Notes: generated by a model from the letters alone, not told the origin. Positions 17,669 through 26,561 are shown, counted from the first letter of the stretch. The stretch: DNA of 47,922 nucleotides from Phycisphaerales bacterium (GCA_029260435.1 JAJDDG010000062.1:1-47922); one strand, 5' to 3'. Program-made: numbers and translations.

Positions 17669-20600
17669 TTAGGCGTCGTCTGGGTTGTCTTTCTTCTTCT
17701 TGTTCTTCTTCTTGCCCTTCTTTTTCTTCTTCTTTTTGGTGTCGTCCGCGCTCTGCCCGCCCTCGTCATTTTCTTTGTCTTTTTCGCCGGATAGTTCTTC
17801 TTCGATTTTTTTGAACACATCGTCGAAGAGCCCGCCGACTCCCTCGGCGCCGTTCTCGACCCCCCCGCCAAGGCTGCCTCCCAGATTGCCCAACCCGCCG
17901 AGCAGCGACTCGGGGATGCTCTTGAGGAAGAGTTCCGTATCGACATTGACCTTGGGCTTTGCGGTGTTGCCGGTGAAGCGGATGGGCACGGATGTGAGAC
18001 GGTCGAGCCCGGGGATCTGTCCGATCGATGCGGCGAATTCGTTGGACAGCGCGAAGAGCGGGACGGAGACGAGCACATCGAGTTTCTTCGAGACGAGGTT
18101 GACCTTGCCCTCGGTGACGATGTTGAACTCGCCAGCGGGGAGTGTGAACTCTTCGTAGCGGATAACACCCTGGTCCATGGTGAAGTTAATGGGTTCGACC
18201 TTGTGCCCGACGGAGCCGATGGTTTTGTTGTGTGTTGCTTTGAGGACTTTCGAGAAGAGGTTGGATGTCTCGAAGCGGATGACGCCCGGGTCGACTTTGC
18301 CGACTCCGGCGAGTTGTTTCAGATCGCCGTTCAACGGGACGACGAGGTTCTCGATAGAGAGGAATGCGGGGTCGTCCTCGTTGGTCTTTTCGACGGAGGA
18401 TAGGAAGGGGAGGGCTTTTTCGAAGAGGGCCTTGCTTGCTTCGGGGGTGAAGCGGGTGAGATGCGCGGTTGTTGTTGCGTCGGCGATGAACGCGCCGTTT
18501 TCAATTCTGCCGGCGAGTTCGGCGTTGGCGTGGTCGGTGTTGAGTGTTGCGCGGAGCGATCCGGAGTTGTTGGTGAGGTTGGTGGCGGTAAGGTCAACTG
18601 TTGCGGTGGGGCCGAGCAGCGCGGTGTAGGTGCCGGTGGATGAGGCGATCGCGTCGATAAATGGGGTCGGGAGATCGCCATTTGCGGTCGCGTTGATCGT
18701 TGCGATGTCGGGGGTAGGCGAGCCGGCGGTGGAGGCGAAGTTGGAGATGGTTGCCTGCGCGGTGAAGGGGTTGTGTGCGGCGTCCAGATGGTTGGCGTTG
18801 ATGGTGACGTTGATCGTCTGCCCCGGTGTGGATTTGATGGACAGGGCGGTGTCGATGAGGTCGAGACGCCCTGCTCCGGAGGCATCGCCCGGGACGAGCA
18901 ACGCGAGGGTTGGGATTGTTGCGTCTGCATCGAGGCGGAACGCGTCGGGCGCGAAGGGGGTTTTGGCGGGGCCCATCGCGATGTCGTTCACGCGGAGTGT
19001 GATGGTGGTTGGTTCGGCGAGTTCGAGGGGCGGGGTTGCGCCGGTGCGCGAGAGCAGGGCGCGGGTGGTTTCGGGCGAGAGGGTGAGGTCCGCGGTGAGC
19101 TCGGAGATGCTCGGCTTGTTGTTCTCGACGGAGAGGAGCGCGCTCGCGGCGAGGTTCTGCGCGGTGAGTTCGAGGTGCGCGAGGGTGCGGGACTGTTCGC
19201 CACCGGGCGGCGGGGCGGTGAGTTTCGCGGTGATGGTCTGGCCCAGGAGTTCGCGGGCCTGGTCTGCGAGATCGGGGGAGACGAGGCGGAGTAAATCGAC
19301 GGGGATGTTCGGCGCGGTGAGGGTGCCGACGGGTTGGAGCGAGTCGAAGTTGGTCGGGTCGGCGGCGGAGTAGCCGTTGAGGTCGAAGCGTGCGTTTGCT
19401 GTTGCGCGCGAGCCCTCGTGGACCAGTCGGGATTCGAGAGCGAGGCGCGGCGGTTTGTCTGCCTCGACATTGATTTCGATGTCGAACAGTTCGGCGTTGA
19501 TTGGCGGGAGGTCCGGGGCCGTGCGGATGAAGGCGTCGCCGATGATGAATCGGTAGCGGGCGGTCATGGCGGCGAGGTCGGGGGAGTTGTCCGGTTTGAG
19601 GGGGAGGTTGAAGTCTGAAATCTGCGCGATGAACGAGCCGTCGCCAGAGATATCGAGCCCGTGTTGTTTGATGAGCGGCGCGGCGAACGCGACGGCGTGG
19701 AAGCTCTGGACGTTGAGCGGGACTTCCCACTGTGAGATGCTCTTGCCGGGGACGAATCGGAGCCCGACGGCGGCCTTGGCGTGCGCGCCGTTGACATTGA
19801 TCGTGGCGATGATTGGTCGTGGTTCGATGGGGATGTCGGGCGAGTCGAAGAGTTGGGACTCGATGCGTGCGGAGAGGTTGAGCAGGGGGCCGAAGCCTCC
19901 GGTGAGGCTGAGGCCGTGTGGATCGACGAAGGGCGCGAGGAGCGAGGTGGGGACGGAATCGAGTGCGCCTTCTGCGTAAAAGATCGCGGCGGAGGGGTCG
20001 AGGTTGCCTTTGTCGTCGAGGAATCTGGAGAGGGTGACGCGGGCGGTGAGTGAGCCGGCGTGCTGTTCATCGGTGGCGGTGGAGCCGCGCGCGAAGACAT
20101 CGAGCCCTCGGGAGAGTCGCTCTGATTTCGCGGTGATCTCGATCTGGTTGATCTGGACGGTTTGCGGGGGCTCGCCCGGGTTGAGCTGCATGGGCAGGGC
20201 GATGGGGTTGGTGAGGATTGTGCATTCGAAGGAGGTTTTGGTGAGGTCGATCGGTTGGCTTGGGTTGTCCGTGATCGGGAGGACGAGAGTTTTCAGCGCG
20301 AGGGTGACGGGGTGTGGTTTGGCGTCCATCCCCGGCGCGATTGTTTCGATGACCTCGGGGGAGAGGGCGAGGGCGATGAAGGGGGGGTGCGCCTTGTCGG
20401 CGATGGTGAGGATGCCGTTGATGTCGCGGAATTTGCCCTGGACGCGGAGGTGGTTTCTGTCGGCGGTGATCTCGGGGGGGATGGAGACGAAGTGTCGGAT
20501 GGCGTCGAGTGATTGTGCGGAGATCGCGGCGTCGATGGCGAGGTCTGTCTCGGCGGAGCGGAGTTGGAGGTCGCCGGTGGGGGAGGCGAAATTGTTTGAA

Positions 20601-21247
20601 CGGATGTCGATGGAGAGTTTTTCATCGGGCGCGCTGCCGACGGCTTCGATCCAGGCGCGGCAGTTTTTACCGTCGGTGATGCGGACGGCACCTTCGATAT
20701 CTGTCCATCTGGATTCGATGGTGCGCGAGGGGTCGGCGGGGTCGGGCGCGATGAGTGTGAGGTCGAATTTCTCCAGGACGAGTTCGAGCGCGAGACCGAG
20801 GGGGATGGTGATTGGTTTTGGTGTCGATGGACTGGAGGGTTTGCCCGAGGTGGTTGGGGTGGGGCTCGGTTGGGTTGATGCGGGCTTGGTGATGGTTGCC
20901 TGCCCGGAGATATGCGCTTGCCCGAAGTCGGAGAGTTCGGAGAGGAAGTCGCGCAGCCCGAGGGAGGAGGAGGCGTTGATGCTTGCGTCGATACCCTGGT
21001 CGGGGTCGGTGAATTGCAGGGCGGTGATGCGCTGGGGGCCGTTCCACGAGAGATCGATTTTGCCGATCGATGCGGAGGCGTTTGGGCCCGAGGCGATGGC
21101 GTTCTCGATGAAGCCCTTGGCGGCGACGGAGGCGATGGGCAGCGCGACGAAGGGCAGCGCGACGATTGCGAGGACGAAGATCGCGAGGAGGATCAGGATG
21201 ATGTTGCGCGCACGGTGCGGACGCACGGCTTTGGGTCGTGTGTTCAT
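17669..21247 (-). CDS. AsmA-like large membrane-anchored protein
   Basis: A 1192-residue protein with one N-terminal membrane helix (about 15-43) and a very long periplasmic part built of repeated beta-rich segments, the pattern of AsmA/TamB-type proteins that bridge the envelope and move phospholipids. The best family match is the C-terminal block VDPGVIRFETSNLFSKV, then INFTMDQGVIRYEEFTLPAG, then IPIRFTGNTAKPKVNVD (VPIRFTGNT here), typical of AsmA-2-like ends. A Pro/Ser/Thr linker lies at about 120-145. The last 35 residues are an almost pure Lys tail with Asp and Asn. The gene lies 33 bp after nadA on the same strand, so cotranscription is likely. The exact lipid or protein cargo is unknown. 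Confidence 0.75.
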   Translation of the reverse strand: MNTRPKAVRPHRARNIILILLAIFVLAIVALPFVALPIASVAAKGFIENAIASGPNASASIGKIDLSWNGPQRITALQFTDPDQGIDASINASSSLGLRDFLSELSDFGQAHISGQATITKPASTQPSPTPTTSGKPSSPSTPKPITIPLGLALELVLEKFDLTLIAPDPADPSRTIESRWTDIEGAVRITDGKNCRAWIEAVGSAPDEKLSIDIRSNNFASPTGDLQLRSAETDLAIDAAISAQSLDAIRHFVSIPPEITADRNHLRVQGKFRDINGILTIADKAHPPFIALALSPEVIETIAPGMDAKPHPVTLALKTLVLPITDNPSQPIDLTKTSFECTILTNPIALPMQLNPGEPPQTVQINQIEITAKSERLSRGLDVFARGSTATDEQHAGSLTARVTLSRFLDDKGNLDPSAAIFYAEGALDSVPTSLLAPFVDPHGLSLTGGFGPLLNLSARIESQLFDSPDIPIEPRPIIATINVNGAHAKAAVGLRFVPGKSISQWEVPLNVQSFHAVAFAAPLIKQHGLDISGDGSFIAQISDFNLPLKPDNSPDLAAMTARYRFIIGDAFIRTAPDLPPINAELFDIEINVEADKPPRLALESRLVHEGSRATANARFDLNGYSAADPTNFDSLQPVGTLTAPNIPVDLLRLVSPDLADQARELLGQTITAKLTAPPPGGEQSRTLAHLELTAQNLAASALLSVENNKPSISELTADLTLSPETTRALLSRTGATPPLELAEPTTITLRVNDIAMGPAKTPFAPDAFRLDADATIPTLALLVPGDASGAGRLDLIDTALSIKSTPGQTINVTINANHLDAAHNPFTAQATISNFASTAGSPTPDIATINATANGDLPTPFIDAIASSTGTYTALLGPTATVDLTATNLTNNSGSLRATLNTDHANAELAGRIENGAFIADATTTAHLTRFTPEASKALFEKALPFLSSVEKTNEDDPAFLSIENLVVPLNGDLKQLAGVGKVDPGVIRFETSNLFSKVLKATHNKTIGSVGHKVEPINFTMDQGVIRYEEFTLPAGEFNIVTEGKVNLVSKKLDVLVSVPLFALSNEFAASIGQIPGLDRLTSVPIRFTGNTAKPKVNVDTELFLKSIPESLLGGLGNLGGSLGGGVENGAEGVGGLFDDVFKKIEEELSGEKDKENDEGGQSADDTKKKKKKKGKKKNKKKKDNPDDA

Positions 21248-21280
21248 AGTGTTCGATTATGGCTTGGGGGGGAAAGGGTT

Positions 21281-22504
21281 TCAGGCAAATGCGCGGATTG
21301 TGGATGTGTCGGGCATTTTGGGTGCGGAGAGGGGGGCGGGTGGGAGGGCGAGCATGCGGTCGAGGGCGAGGCAGGCGGGCTCGCGGGCGTCCGGGTGGAC
21401 GGAGACCTGGTTGACGAGCTTGCCCTCGGCGAGGGTGTCGAGGGTCCAGAGGAGGTGTGGTGGGTCGATGCGGTACATGGTGGTGCAGAGGCACTGGCAG
21501 TCGGAGAGCATTTTGACATCGATATCGCGCTTGGCGGCGGCGTGGGCGATGCGGTTGACGAGGTGGACCTCGGTTCCGATGGCCCATTTGGATGCGGGCT
21601 CGGCGTGCTCGATGGTGTTGATGATGTATTCGGTGGAGCCGGAGAGGTCGGCGAGGTCCACGACCTGTTTGGTGCATTCTGGGTGGACGATTATTTTGCG
21701 GTCTGGCTCGTTGTTGCGGATGTGGTGGCAGTGCTCGGGGCGGAAGAGCATGTGCACGGAGCAGTGCCCGGCCCAGAGGATGACTCGGGCGTGGTCGAGT
21801 TGATCGGGGGTCATGCCGCCGAGCGGGTCGCGAGTGCGGGCGAGTTTGGGGTCGAAGAGGGCGGTGTGCTGCTCGGTATCGATCGCGAACTTTGCGGCGG
21901 TGTTGCGGCCCAGGTGTTGGTCGGGGAGGAAGAGGATCTTTATGTTTTCGTTTGGGTGCTTCTGGATCGTTCCACCAGACATGGCCCACTCGAAGACGCG
22001 GTCGGCGTTTGAGGAGGTGCAGCATGCGCCGCCATTCGCACCGACGAATGCTTTGATCGCGGCGGTGGAGTTGACGTAGGTGATGGGGATGATGCGTGCG
22101 GGCGAGTCGATGGAATCGAGTGTTTGGTGGATGGTCTGCCACGCGGCGAGGGCGTCGTCGTAGTCTGCCATGTCCGCCATGGAGCACCCGGCGGAAAGGT
22201 CGGGGAGGATGACCCTGGTGCCTTCGGGTGCGACGAGGTCGGCGGATTCCGCCATGAAGTGGACGCCGCAGAAGACGACGTATTTCGCGCCGGTTTCCTT
22301 GACGCGCTGCGCGGCGAGTTGGGAGAGTTTGAGGGAATCGCCGGTGAAATCGGCGTGGCGGATGACATCGTCGGCCTGGTAGTGGTGGCCGAGGATGATG
22401 AGGTCTTGTCCGAGTTGCTTGCGGCGCGCGGTGATCTGCGCGGCGAGCTGGTCGTCGGCGAGTGCGAGGTATTGGTCTGGGAGTGCTGGTTGCCAGAGCT
22501 GCAC
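21281..22504 (-). CDS. nadA: Quinolinate synthase
   Basis: Condenses iminoaspartate (from NadB) with dihydroxyacetone phosphate to quinolinate for NAD synthesis, using a [4Fe-4S] cluster. The 407-residue protein contains ILGHHYQADDV (38-48), FCGVHFMAESADL with the first cluster Cys at 79, NSTAAIKAF, WAGHCSVHMLF, and VHPECTKQVVDLADLSGSTEYI, all family hallmarks. The start is GTG at 22504 with AAGGA 8 bases upstream. nadB and nadC are not in the window. It lies between a PilZ gene (86 bp upstream) and the AsmA-like gene (33 bp downstream) on the same strand. Confidence 0.95.
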   Translation of the reverse strand: MQLWQPALPDQYLALADDQLAAQITARRKQLGQDLIILGHHYQADDVIRHADFTGDSLKLSQLAAQRVKETGAKYVVFCGVHFMAESADLVAPEGTRVILPDLSAGCSMADMADYDDALAAWQTIHQTLDSIDSPARIIPITYVNSTAAIKAFVGANGGACCTSSNADRVFEWAMSGGTIQKHPNENIKILFLPDQHLGRNTAAKFAIDTEQHTALFDPKLARTRDPLGGMTPDQLDHARVILWAGHCSVHMLFRPEHCHHIRNNEPDRKIIVHPECTKQVVDLADLSGSTEYIINTIEHAEPASKWAIGTEVHLVNRIAHAAAKRDIDVKMLSDCQCLCTTMYRIDPPHLLWTLDTLAEGKLVNQVSVHPDAREPACLALDRMLALPPAPLSAPKMPDTSTIRAFA

Positions 22505-22590
22505 GGCGTGGTCCTTGTTGGGGTGGACACGGGCCGAACAGTGTAGGCGTGATGCGGGTTTAGGGCTTGGATCGAGTGGATGTAGAGGGA

Positions 22591-22920
22591 TCAGGCTGCG
22601 AGGGGGATCGCCTGCTCGGCGGTGGCGTTGAACTCGACGGCGACAGCCTGGTAGTGGTGATCGATGGGCACGACGCGCCTGATTGTGGCGTGTCTTGCGG
22701 TATCGGAGGCGAGGAATGACTCGGTTTTGGGCGCGATGTAGAGGTCGATGGTGTCGCCCGGTTCGAATGTTCGGTTGCGGTCGATCCGCAGGAGGGCCCC
22801 GGATCTGGAGACATCGGTGGTGTGTGCGGTGGTGAAGAGGAGCGCTCTTCGGTTGCGGAGCTTGCAGGGGTGGACGGCGTGGAAGCGTTCGTGTGTGCGT
22901 CGGTTGGAGGCGTCTTGCAT
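22591..22920 (-). CDS. PilZ-domain protein
   Basis: A 109-residue stand-alone PilZ domain, a likely cyclic-di-GMP receptor. The two binding elements are RRTHER near the N-terminus (RxxxR, about 7-12) and DVSRSGALL (D/NxSxxG, about 36-44), followed by the beta strands of the barrel (GDTIDLYIAPK, ATIRRVV, AVAVEF). I chose the ATG at 22920 with GAGG 9 bases upstream over a GTG three codons earlier. It could control motility, secretion or envelope functions; no partner can be named from the sequence. It is first in a possible PilZ-nadA-AsmA transcription unit. Confidence 0.85.
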   Translation of the reverse strand: MQDASNRRTHERFHAVHPCKLRNRRALLFTTAHTTDVSRSGALLRIDRNRTFEPGDTIDLYIAPKTESFLASDTARHATIRRVVPIDHHYQAVAVEFNATAEQAIPLAA

Positions 22921-23303
22921 GGGATTCACCCTCGTTTTATGCGTTGCGCGGGGCGGTTTCGGGGCGCCCCGGGATTCGGCTTGTCGGGTCGTATCGGTTG
23001 GTGCGGGGGGAGGGTTTGGAGGGATTCATAGGAATATGTGGAAAAAACAGGGGGGATGGGGCGGATCGGGGGGGAGGGGGTTCGCGGTTGGTCGGTGGTG
23101 GGCGCGGCGGGTGGAGCGGGCGGGCGCATTTTGGGGTTGGTTGGCGGTTGGTTTTGGTCTGAAAAAATAGGGGGAAAACTGGGTGGTTGACTTGTGGGGT
23201 CGGGCTTGATCGCGTACAAAGCGACCATGGGTGGACGCTGCACGGATGGTTTCCGGCGTCTTTGACCCTGCAAAAAGCCACGTAATTGAACCGGAGTAAA
23301 CCA
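22921..23303. other. Intergenic region between divergent PilZ and HU genes
   Basis: 383 bases with no convincing gene. It must hold the divergent promoters. A TTGACT hexamer lies at 23187-23192, but there is no good -10 at 16-18 bases, so the HU promoter is not defined. The strand is very G-rich (runs of 5-7 G around 23050-23170). GGAG at 23293-23296 is the HU ribosome-binding site. Confidence 0.5.
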
Positions 23304-23786
23304 ATGGCTGCACGAACAACCAAGCGGAAGACCAAGAAGAAGACGACCCGTCGCGCGACGACGCGCCGCACGACCACGGCTCGCAAGAAGACGACCAAGC
23401 GTCCGGCGGCTCGCAAGAAGACGACCAAGCGGACGACGACGAGGGCTGTGGCATCGGCGAAGCCAGCGCGGATCACCGCTTCGAAGGACGGTCGTACGAA
23501 GAGCGAGACCTACGCGATGATCGCGGATCACGTCGGCATTTCGAAGAAGGAAGTTGCGGCGGTGTTTGATGTGATGCAGGAGATCATCAAGAAGGATCTG
23601 TCGAAGGCGGGCAGCGGCGAGTTCAAGGTGCCGGGCCTGATGAAGATTCTTGTCCAGCGGAAGAAGGCTGTTGCCCGTCGCAAGGGGATCAACCCGTTCA
23701 CGAAGGAAGAGCAGTGGTTCAAGGCGAAGCCGGCTCGGAACGTTGTGAAGGTTCGTCCGATGAAGGGTCTGAAGGACCTGGTGTGA
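23304..23786 (+). CDS. HU-family DNA-binding protein with N-terminal histone-H1-like tail
   Basis: A 160-residue nucleoid protein. Residues about 66-160 form a complete HU/IHF domain: SETYAMIADHVGISKKEVAAVFDVMQ, then GEFKVPGLMKILVQ, then the DNA-binding arm RKGINPFTKEEQWFKAKPA and the closing VKVRPMKGLKDL. Residues 1-55 are a disordered tail of Lys, Arg, Thr and Ala with repeats such as ARKKTTKRPAARKKTTKRT, like the eukaryotic H1 C-terminal tail but at the N-terminus. The tail should add sequence-independent DNA binding and compaction. The ATG at 23304 has GGAG 7 bases upstream. It has its own terminator, so it is a single-gene unit. Confidence 0.93.
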   Translation: MAARTTKRKTKKKTTRRATTRRTTTARKKTTKRPAARKKTTKRTTTRAVASAKPARITASKDGRTKSETYAMIADHVGISKKEVAAVFDVMQEIIKKDLSKAGSGEFKVPGLMKILVQRKKAVARRKGINPFTKEEQWFKAKPARNVVKVRPMKGLKDLV

Positions 23787-23817
23787 CTCGCACCGAATGA
23801 TTTGACGATACATGCGG

Positions 23818-23853
23818 GCCGGGAGTGCGAGAGTGCTCCCGGCTTGTTTTTTG
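23818..23853 (+). terminator. Rho-independent terminator of the HU gene
   Basis: GCCGGGAG (23818-23825) pairs with CTCCCGGC (23836-23843), followed by TTGTTTTTT. It lies 31 bases after the stop codon. Confidence 0.9.
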
Positions 23854-23893
23854 GTTGTTTTACGGGTGTTTCAGGGACGAAACGGAGGCAGGC

Positions 23894-24739
23894 GTGGGCG
23901 ATGAACGGATTGTCATTCGGGCGATGGGTGGCGGCGAGGAGCTGTGTGCGCCGGTGCGGGGGGTGTCGATGATTCTGTGGGCGGCGGGCGTGCATGTTGA
24001 ATTGCTCGGGCGGGAGCGCGTGGTGATTGTGACGCGGGATCATCAGGTCGAGCACATCGCGTCGCGGGCGGGGATCGAGACGAGCGCCGAGATGGTGGAG
24101 GGGAAGGTGATCGATGCGCACGAGGCGTTTGGCGGTGGCGAGATCGCGGCGGCGCGGGAAACGGATCGGTTCCTAGAGTTTGCGCGGGCATGGGTTGATT
24201 CGGATCCGTCGAGCGATCTTTTATTCCGTCAGGCGGCGCGGTGCGCGCTGTGGGATGTTGTTGCGGCGGGCGGGGTCGCGGGGGTGATCTGCGATGTTGA
24301 CGGGACGCTGACGGATGGGCGGGTGATCATGCCGGGTGATGGCGGGGGCGCGGGCAGGGCGTTTAGTACGCACGACGGGCTTGGGACGCAACTGGTGATG
24401 CGGGCGGGCGTGCGGGTTGGGTGGCTCAGCGCGACGGGCGACGGGGGGAGCATCGATGGTCGGGCGGGGATGGTCGGGGTGGAGCACGTTGACTGGGGGC
24501 ACGGTGAGAAGGGGGAGCGGGTGAAAAAATTGTGCGGGCGGATGGGCGTGGATCCTGCGCGGGTGGTGTACATCGGGGATGACGTGAATGATCTTCCCGC
24601 GATGGCGGAGTGCGGGGCGAGCGCGTGCCCGGGGGACGCGGCGCTGGCGGTGCGTCGGGAGGCGACGCTGGTATTGGAGCGTGGGGGCGGTCGGGGGGCG
24701 TTCCGCGAGTTGGCGGAGGTGATCCTGGCGACGATTTAG
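23894..24739 (+). CDS. KdsC-like HAD phosphatase with an N-terminal extra domain
   Basis: The C-terminal half (from about residue 128 of 281) is a HAD phosphatase of the KdsC class: GVICDVDGTLTDG with Asp134 and Asp136, THDGLGTQLVMRAGVRVGWLSATGD (motif II Ser), a Lys in HGEKGERVKKL, and YIGDDVNDLPAM (motif IV). KdsC hydrolyses Kdo-8-phosphate in LPS synthesis, though it usually has only this domain (about 170-190 residues) and an SGR motif, here SATGD. The first 125 residues are not recognised; RVVIVTRDHQVEHIASRAG looks Rossmann-like and faintly resembles a cytidylyltransferase strand-helix. The GTG start at 23894 has GGAGG 5 bases upstream. It precedes hldE and a glycosyltransferase gene, which supports an LPS-core role. 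Confidence 0.72.
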   Translation: MGDERIVIRAMGGGEELCAPVRGVSMILWAAGVHVELLGRERVVIVTRDHQVEHIASRAGIETSAEMVEGKVIDAHEAFGGGEIAAARETDRFLEFARAWVDSDPSSDLLFRQAARCALWDVVAAGGVAGVICDVDGTLTDGRVIMPGDGGGAGRAFSTHDGLGTQLVMRAGVRVGWLSATGDGGSIDGRAGMVGVEHVDWGHGEKGERVKKLCGRMGVDPARVVYIGDDVNDLPAMAECGASACPGDAALAVRREATLVLERGGGRGAFRELAEVILATI

Positions 24740-24745
24740 AAGAGA

Positions 24746-24776
24746 GGCATCAGGGACCAGGCACCAGGCATCAGGA
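24746..24776 (-). repeat. TGATGCCTGG-type dispersed repeat (inverted)
   Basis: Read on the minus strand: CCTGATGCCTGGTGCCTGG, continuing TCCCTGATGCC. Same unit as 9528-9557 and 14227-14256. As there, a CACTGACC hairpin (24806-24829) lies about 30 bases before it in the same reading direction. Confidence 0.75.
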
Positions 24777-24805
24777 AGTAAAGAGTGAAAAGGGGGAGAG
24801 GAGAG

Positions 24806-24829
24806 CACTGACCAGCAGGCAGGTCTGTG
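24806..24829 (-). repeat. CACTGACC hairpin repeat (inverted, degenerate)
   Basis: CACTGACC-N8-GGTCTGTG with one stem mismatch, preceded on the minus strand by CCCCGTGC, the same flank that precedes the other copies. Confidence 0.65.
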
Positions 24830-24944
24830 GCACGGGGAGAGGCTATTTCGTGGTGTTTTGTCTGGGGGATCGCCGATATAAGAATAGCGCGCGGGTGTTG
24901 CTGGGTGTTGTTGTGCGCGGTCGCGGTTGGCTAAGGATGCGCGA

Positions 24945-26561
24945 ATGAGCGAGCGGACACGGCGGAAGATACTGACGCGGGCGGAGCTGGTGGCGCGGCG
25001 TGAGGCGGCGCGGGAGGCTGGCCGGGCTGTGGTGCAGTGCCACGGGTGCTTTGACATTGTGCATCCGGGGCATGTGCGGCATCTGCAGCACGCGGCGCGG
25101 CAGGGGGATGTGCTGCTGGTGACGATCACGGCGGACTCGGGGGTTGGCAAGGGGGATGGCAGGCCGCTGTTTAGTCAGGAGCTGCGTGCGGAGAATCTGG
25201 CGGCGCTGGATTGCGTGCACTGGGTGTACGTGAACCCGGAGGAGACGGCGGAGGGGTTGCTGGATCTGGTGCGGCCCGATGTGTTTATCAAGGGCAGGGA
25301 GTACGAATCGAACCGTGACCCGCGGTTTACGGCGGAGCGGGAGACGGTGGAGCGGCACGGCGGGCGGGTGGTGTTCAGCTCGGGGGATATCGTGTTCAGT
25401 TCCAGCGCGCTGGTGCAGGAACTGGAGACGCGGGGCGACGAGGCGCACGCGAAGTACCGGCAGGTGGTCGAAGCGCACGGGCTTGGCGCGGCGGGGCTCG
25501 GCGCGGTGGTGGACGGGTTTGTGGGGAAACGGGTGTGTGTTGTGGGGGAGGTGATCGAGGATGTGTATGTGGTGTGCGATCGCCCGGAGGTTGCGGGCGA
25601 GAGCCCGGTGATGAGTTTGCGGCCCTTGGAGGAGCGGCGGTACGACGGTGGGGCGGCGATTATCGCGAAGCATCTGGCGGCGATGGGTGCGCGGCCGGTG
25701 TTGGTGACGGGGATGTCGCGGTCATCGGAGGCGGAGGCGATGCGCCAGCGGCTGGCGGTGGACGGGGTGGAGGTGCGGTGGATCGAGTTCGAGGGGGCGA
25801 TGCTGCGCAAGGAGCGGTATCTGGTTGGCGCGCAGAAGGTGATGAAGCTGGATCGGGTGCGGCCTTTGAGTCTGGATACGGCGCAGCACGATGCGCTGGG
25901 GGAGTTGGTGGGTGAGGCGGCGCGGGGGTGTGACGCGGCGATCCTTGCGGATTTCGGGCACGGGCTGATCACGGCGGCGACGCTGGGCGGGTACTGCACG
26001 GCGCTGCGGGGCGAGGTTGGTGTATTGGCGGGGGATGTGAGCGGGAAGCGGTCTGCTTTGCTGCGGATGATGGGGATGGATCTGATCTGTCCGACGGAGG
26101 TGGAGCTGCGCGACGCGATGGGAGACTACGACGCGAGCTTGAATACGGTGGTGTGGGACTTTGTTGCTCGGACGGGGACTCGCAATACGCTGGTGACGAT
26201 CGGTGCGGATGGGTTGATCGCGTTTGACAGGGAGGACACCGGGCGCGGCGGGGGCGCGGTGGGCGGGGCGGATGGATGGGGCGGACGGCTGACTGCGGAG
26301 CATGTTCCGGCGGTGAGCGCGTATGCGGTTGATGCGCTGGGGTGCGGTGATGCGCTGCTGGCGGCGGCGACACTGACACTCTCGGCGGGGGGGTCGCGGG
26401 TTGAGGCGGCGCTGATCGGGAGTGTTGCGGCGGGTGTGCAGGCGGCGCGGTTGGGCAACCGGGTGGTGACGGCGCGGGATCTGCGGGAGGGTGTTCGGCG
26501 GGTGTGCGGCGCGACGCTGACGGCGAGCGCGGGAGGACACGGGACGCGGGTGGTGGTGTGA
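24945..26561 (+). CDS. Bifunctional heptose-phosphate nucleotidyltransferase/kinase, HldE-like with reversed domain order
   Basis: 538 residues with two domains. The N-terminal one (about 28-170) is a nucleotidyltransferase: VVQCHGCFDIVHPGHVRHLQ with HPGH at 40-43, and PDVFIKGREYE. The C-terminal one (about 185-530) is a PfkB/ribokinase-fold sugar kinase: EERRYDGGAAIIAKHLAAMGA and DALGCGDALLAAATL, where the Asp of GCGD is the catalytic base. E. coli HldE, which makes ADP-heptose for LPS inner core, has the same two domains with the kinase first. The gene begins at ATG 24945 (AAGGA 7 bases upstream) and overlaps the next gene by 4 bp (GTGA). Heptose is inferred; another phospho-sugar is possible. 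Confidence 0.82.
   Translation: MSERTRRKILTRAELVARREAAREAGRAVVQCHGCFDIVHPGHVRHLQHAARQGDVLLVTITADSGVGKGDGRPLFSQELRAENLAALDCVHWVYVNPEETAEGLLDLVRPDVFIKGREYESNRDPRFTAERETVERHGGRVVFSSGDIVFSSSALVQELETRGDEAHAKYRQVVEAHGLGAAGLGAVVDGFVGKRVCVVGEVIEDVYVVCDRPEVAGESPVMSLRPLEERRYDGGAAIIAKHLAAMGARPVLVTGMSRSSEAEAMRQRLAVDGVEVRWIEFEGAMLRKERYLVGAQKVMKLDRVRPLSLDTAQHDALGELVGEAARGCDAAILADFGHGLITAATLGGYCTALRGEVGVLAGDVSGKRSALLRMMGMDLICPTEVELRDAMGDYDASLNTVVWDFVARTGTRNTLVTIGADGLIAFDREDTGRGGGAVGGADGWGGRLTAEHVPAVSAYAVDALGCGDALLAAATLTLSAGGSRVEAALIGSVAAGVQAARLGNRVVTARDLREGVRRVCGATLTASAGGHGTRVVV

Noticed and set aside
17564-17794. Short plus-strand frame with a convincing hydrophobic stretch (VVFLLLVLLLALLFLLLFGV)
   Set aside because: The hydrophobic run is the complement of the Lys-rich tail codons of the AsmA-like gene, so it is a by-product of that tract.
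20004-21803. 599-codon open frame on the plus strand
   Set aside because: It spans antisense to both the AsmA-like gene and nadA; composition is shadow-like.
22921-23303. HU promoter built on TTGACT at 23187
   Set aside because: There is no acceptable -10 at 16-18 bases; TACAAA is 22 bases away.
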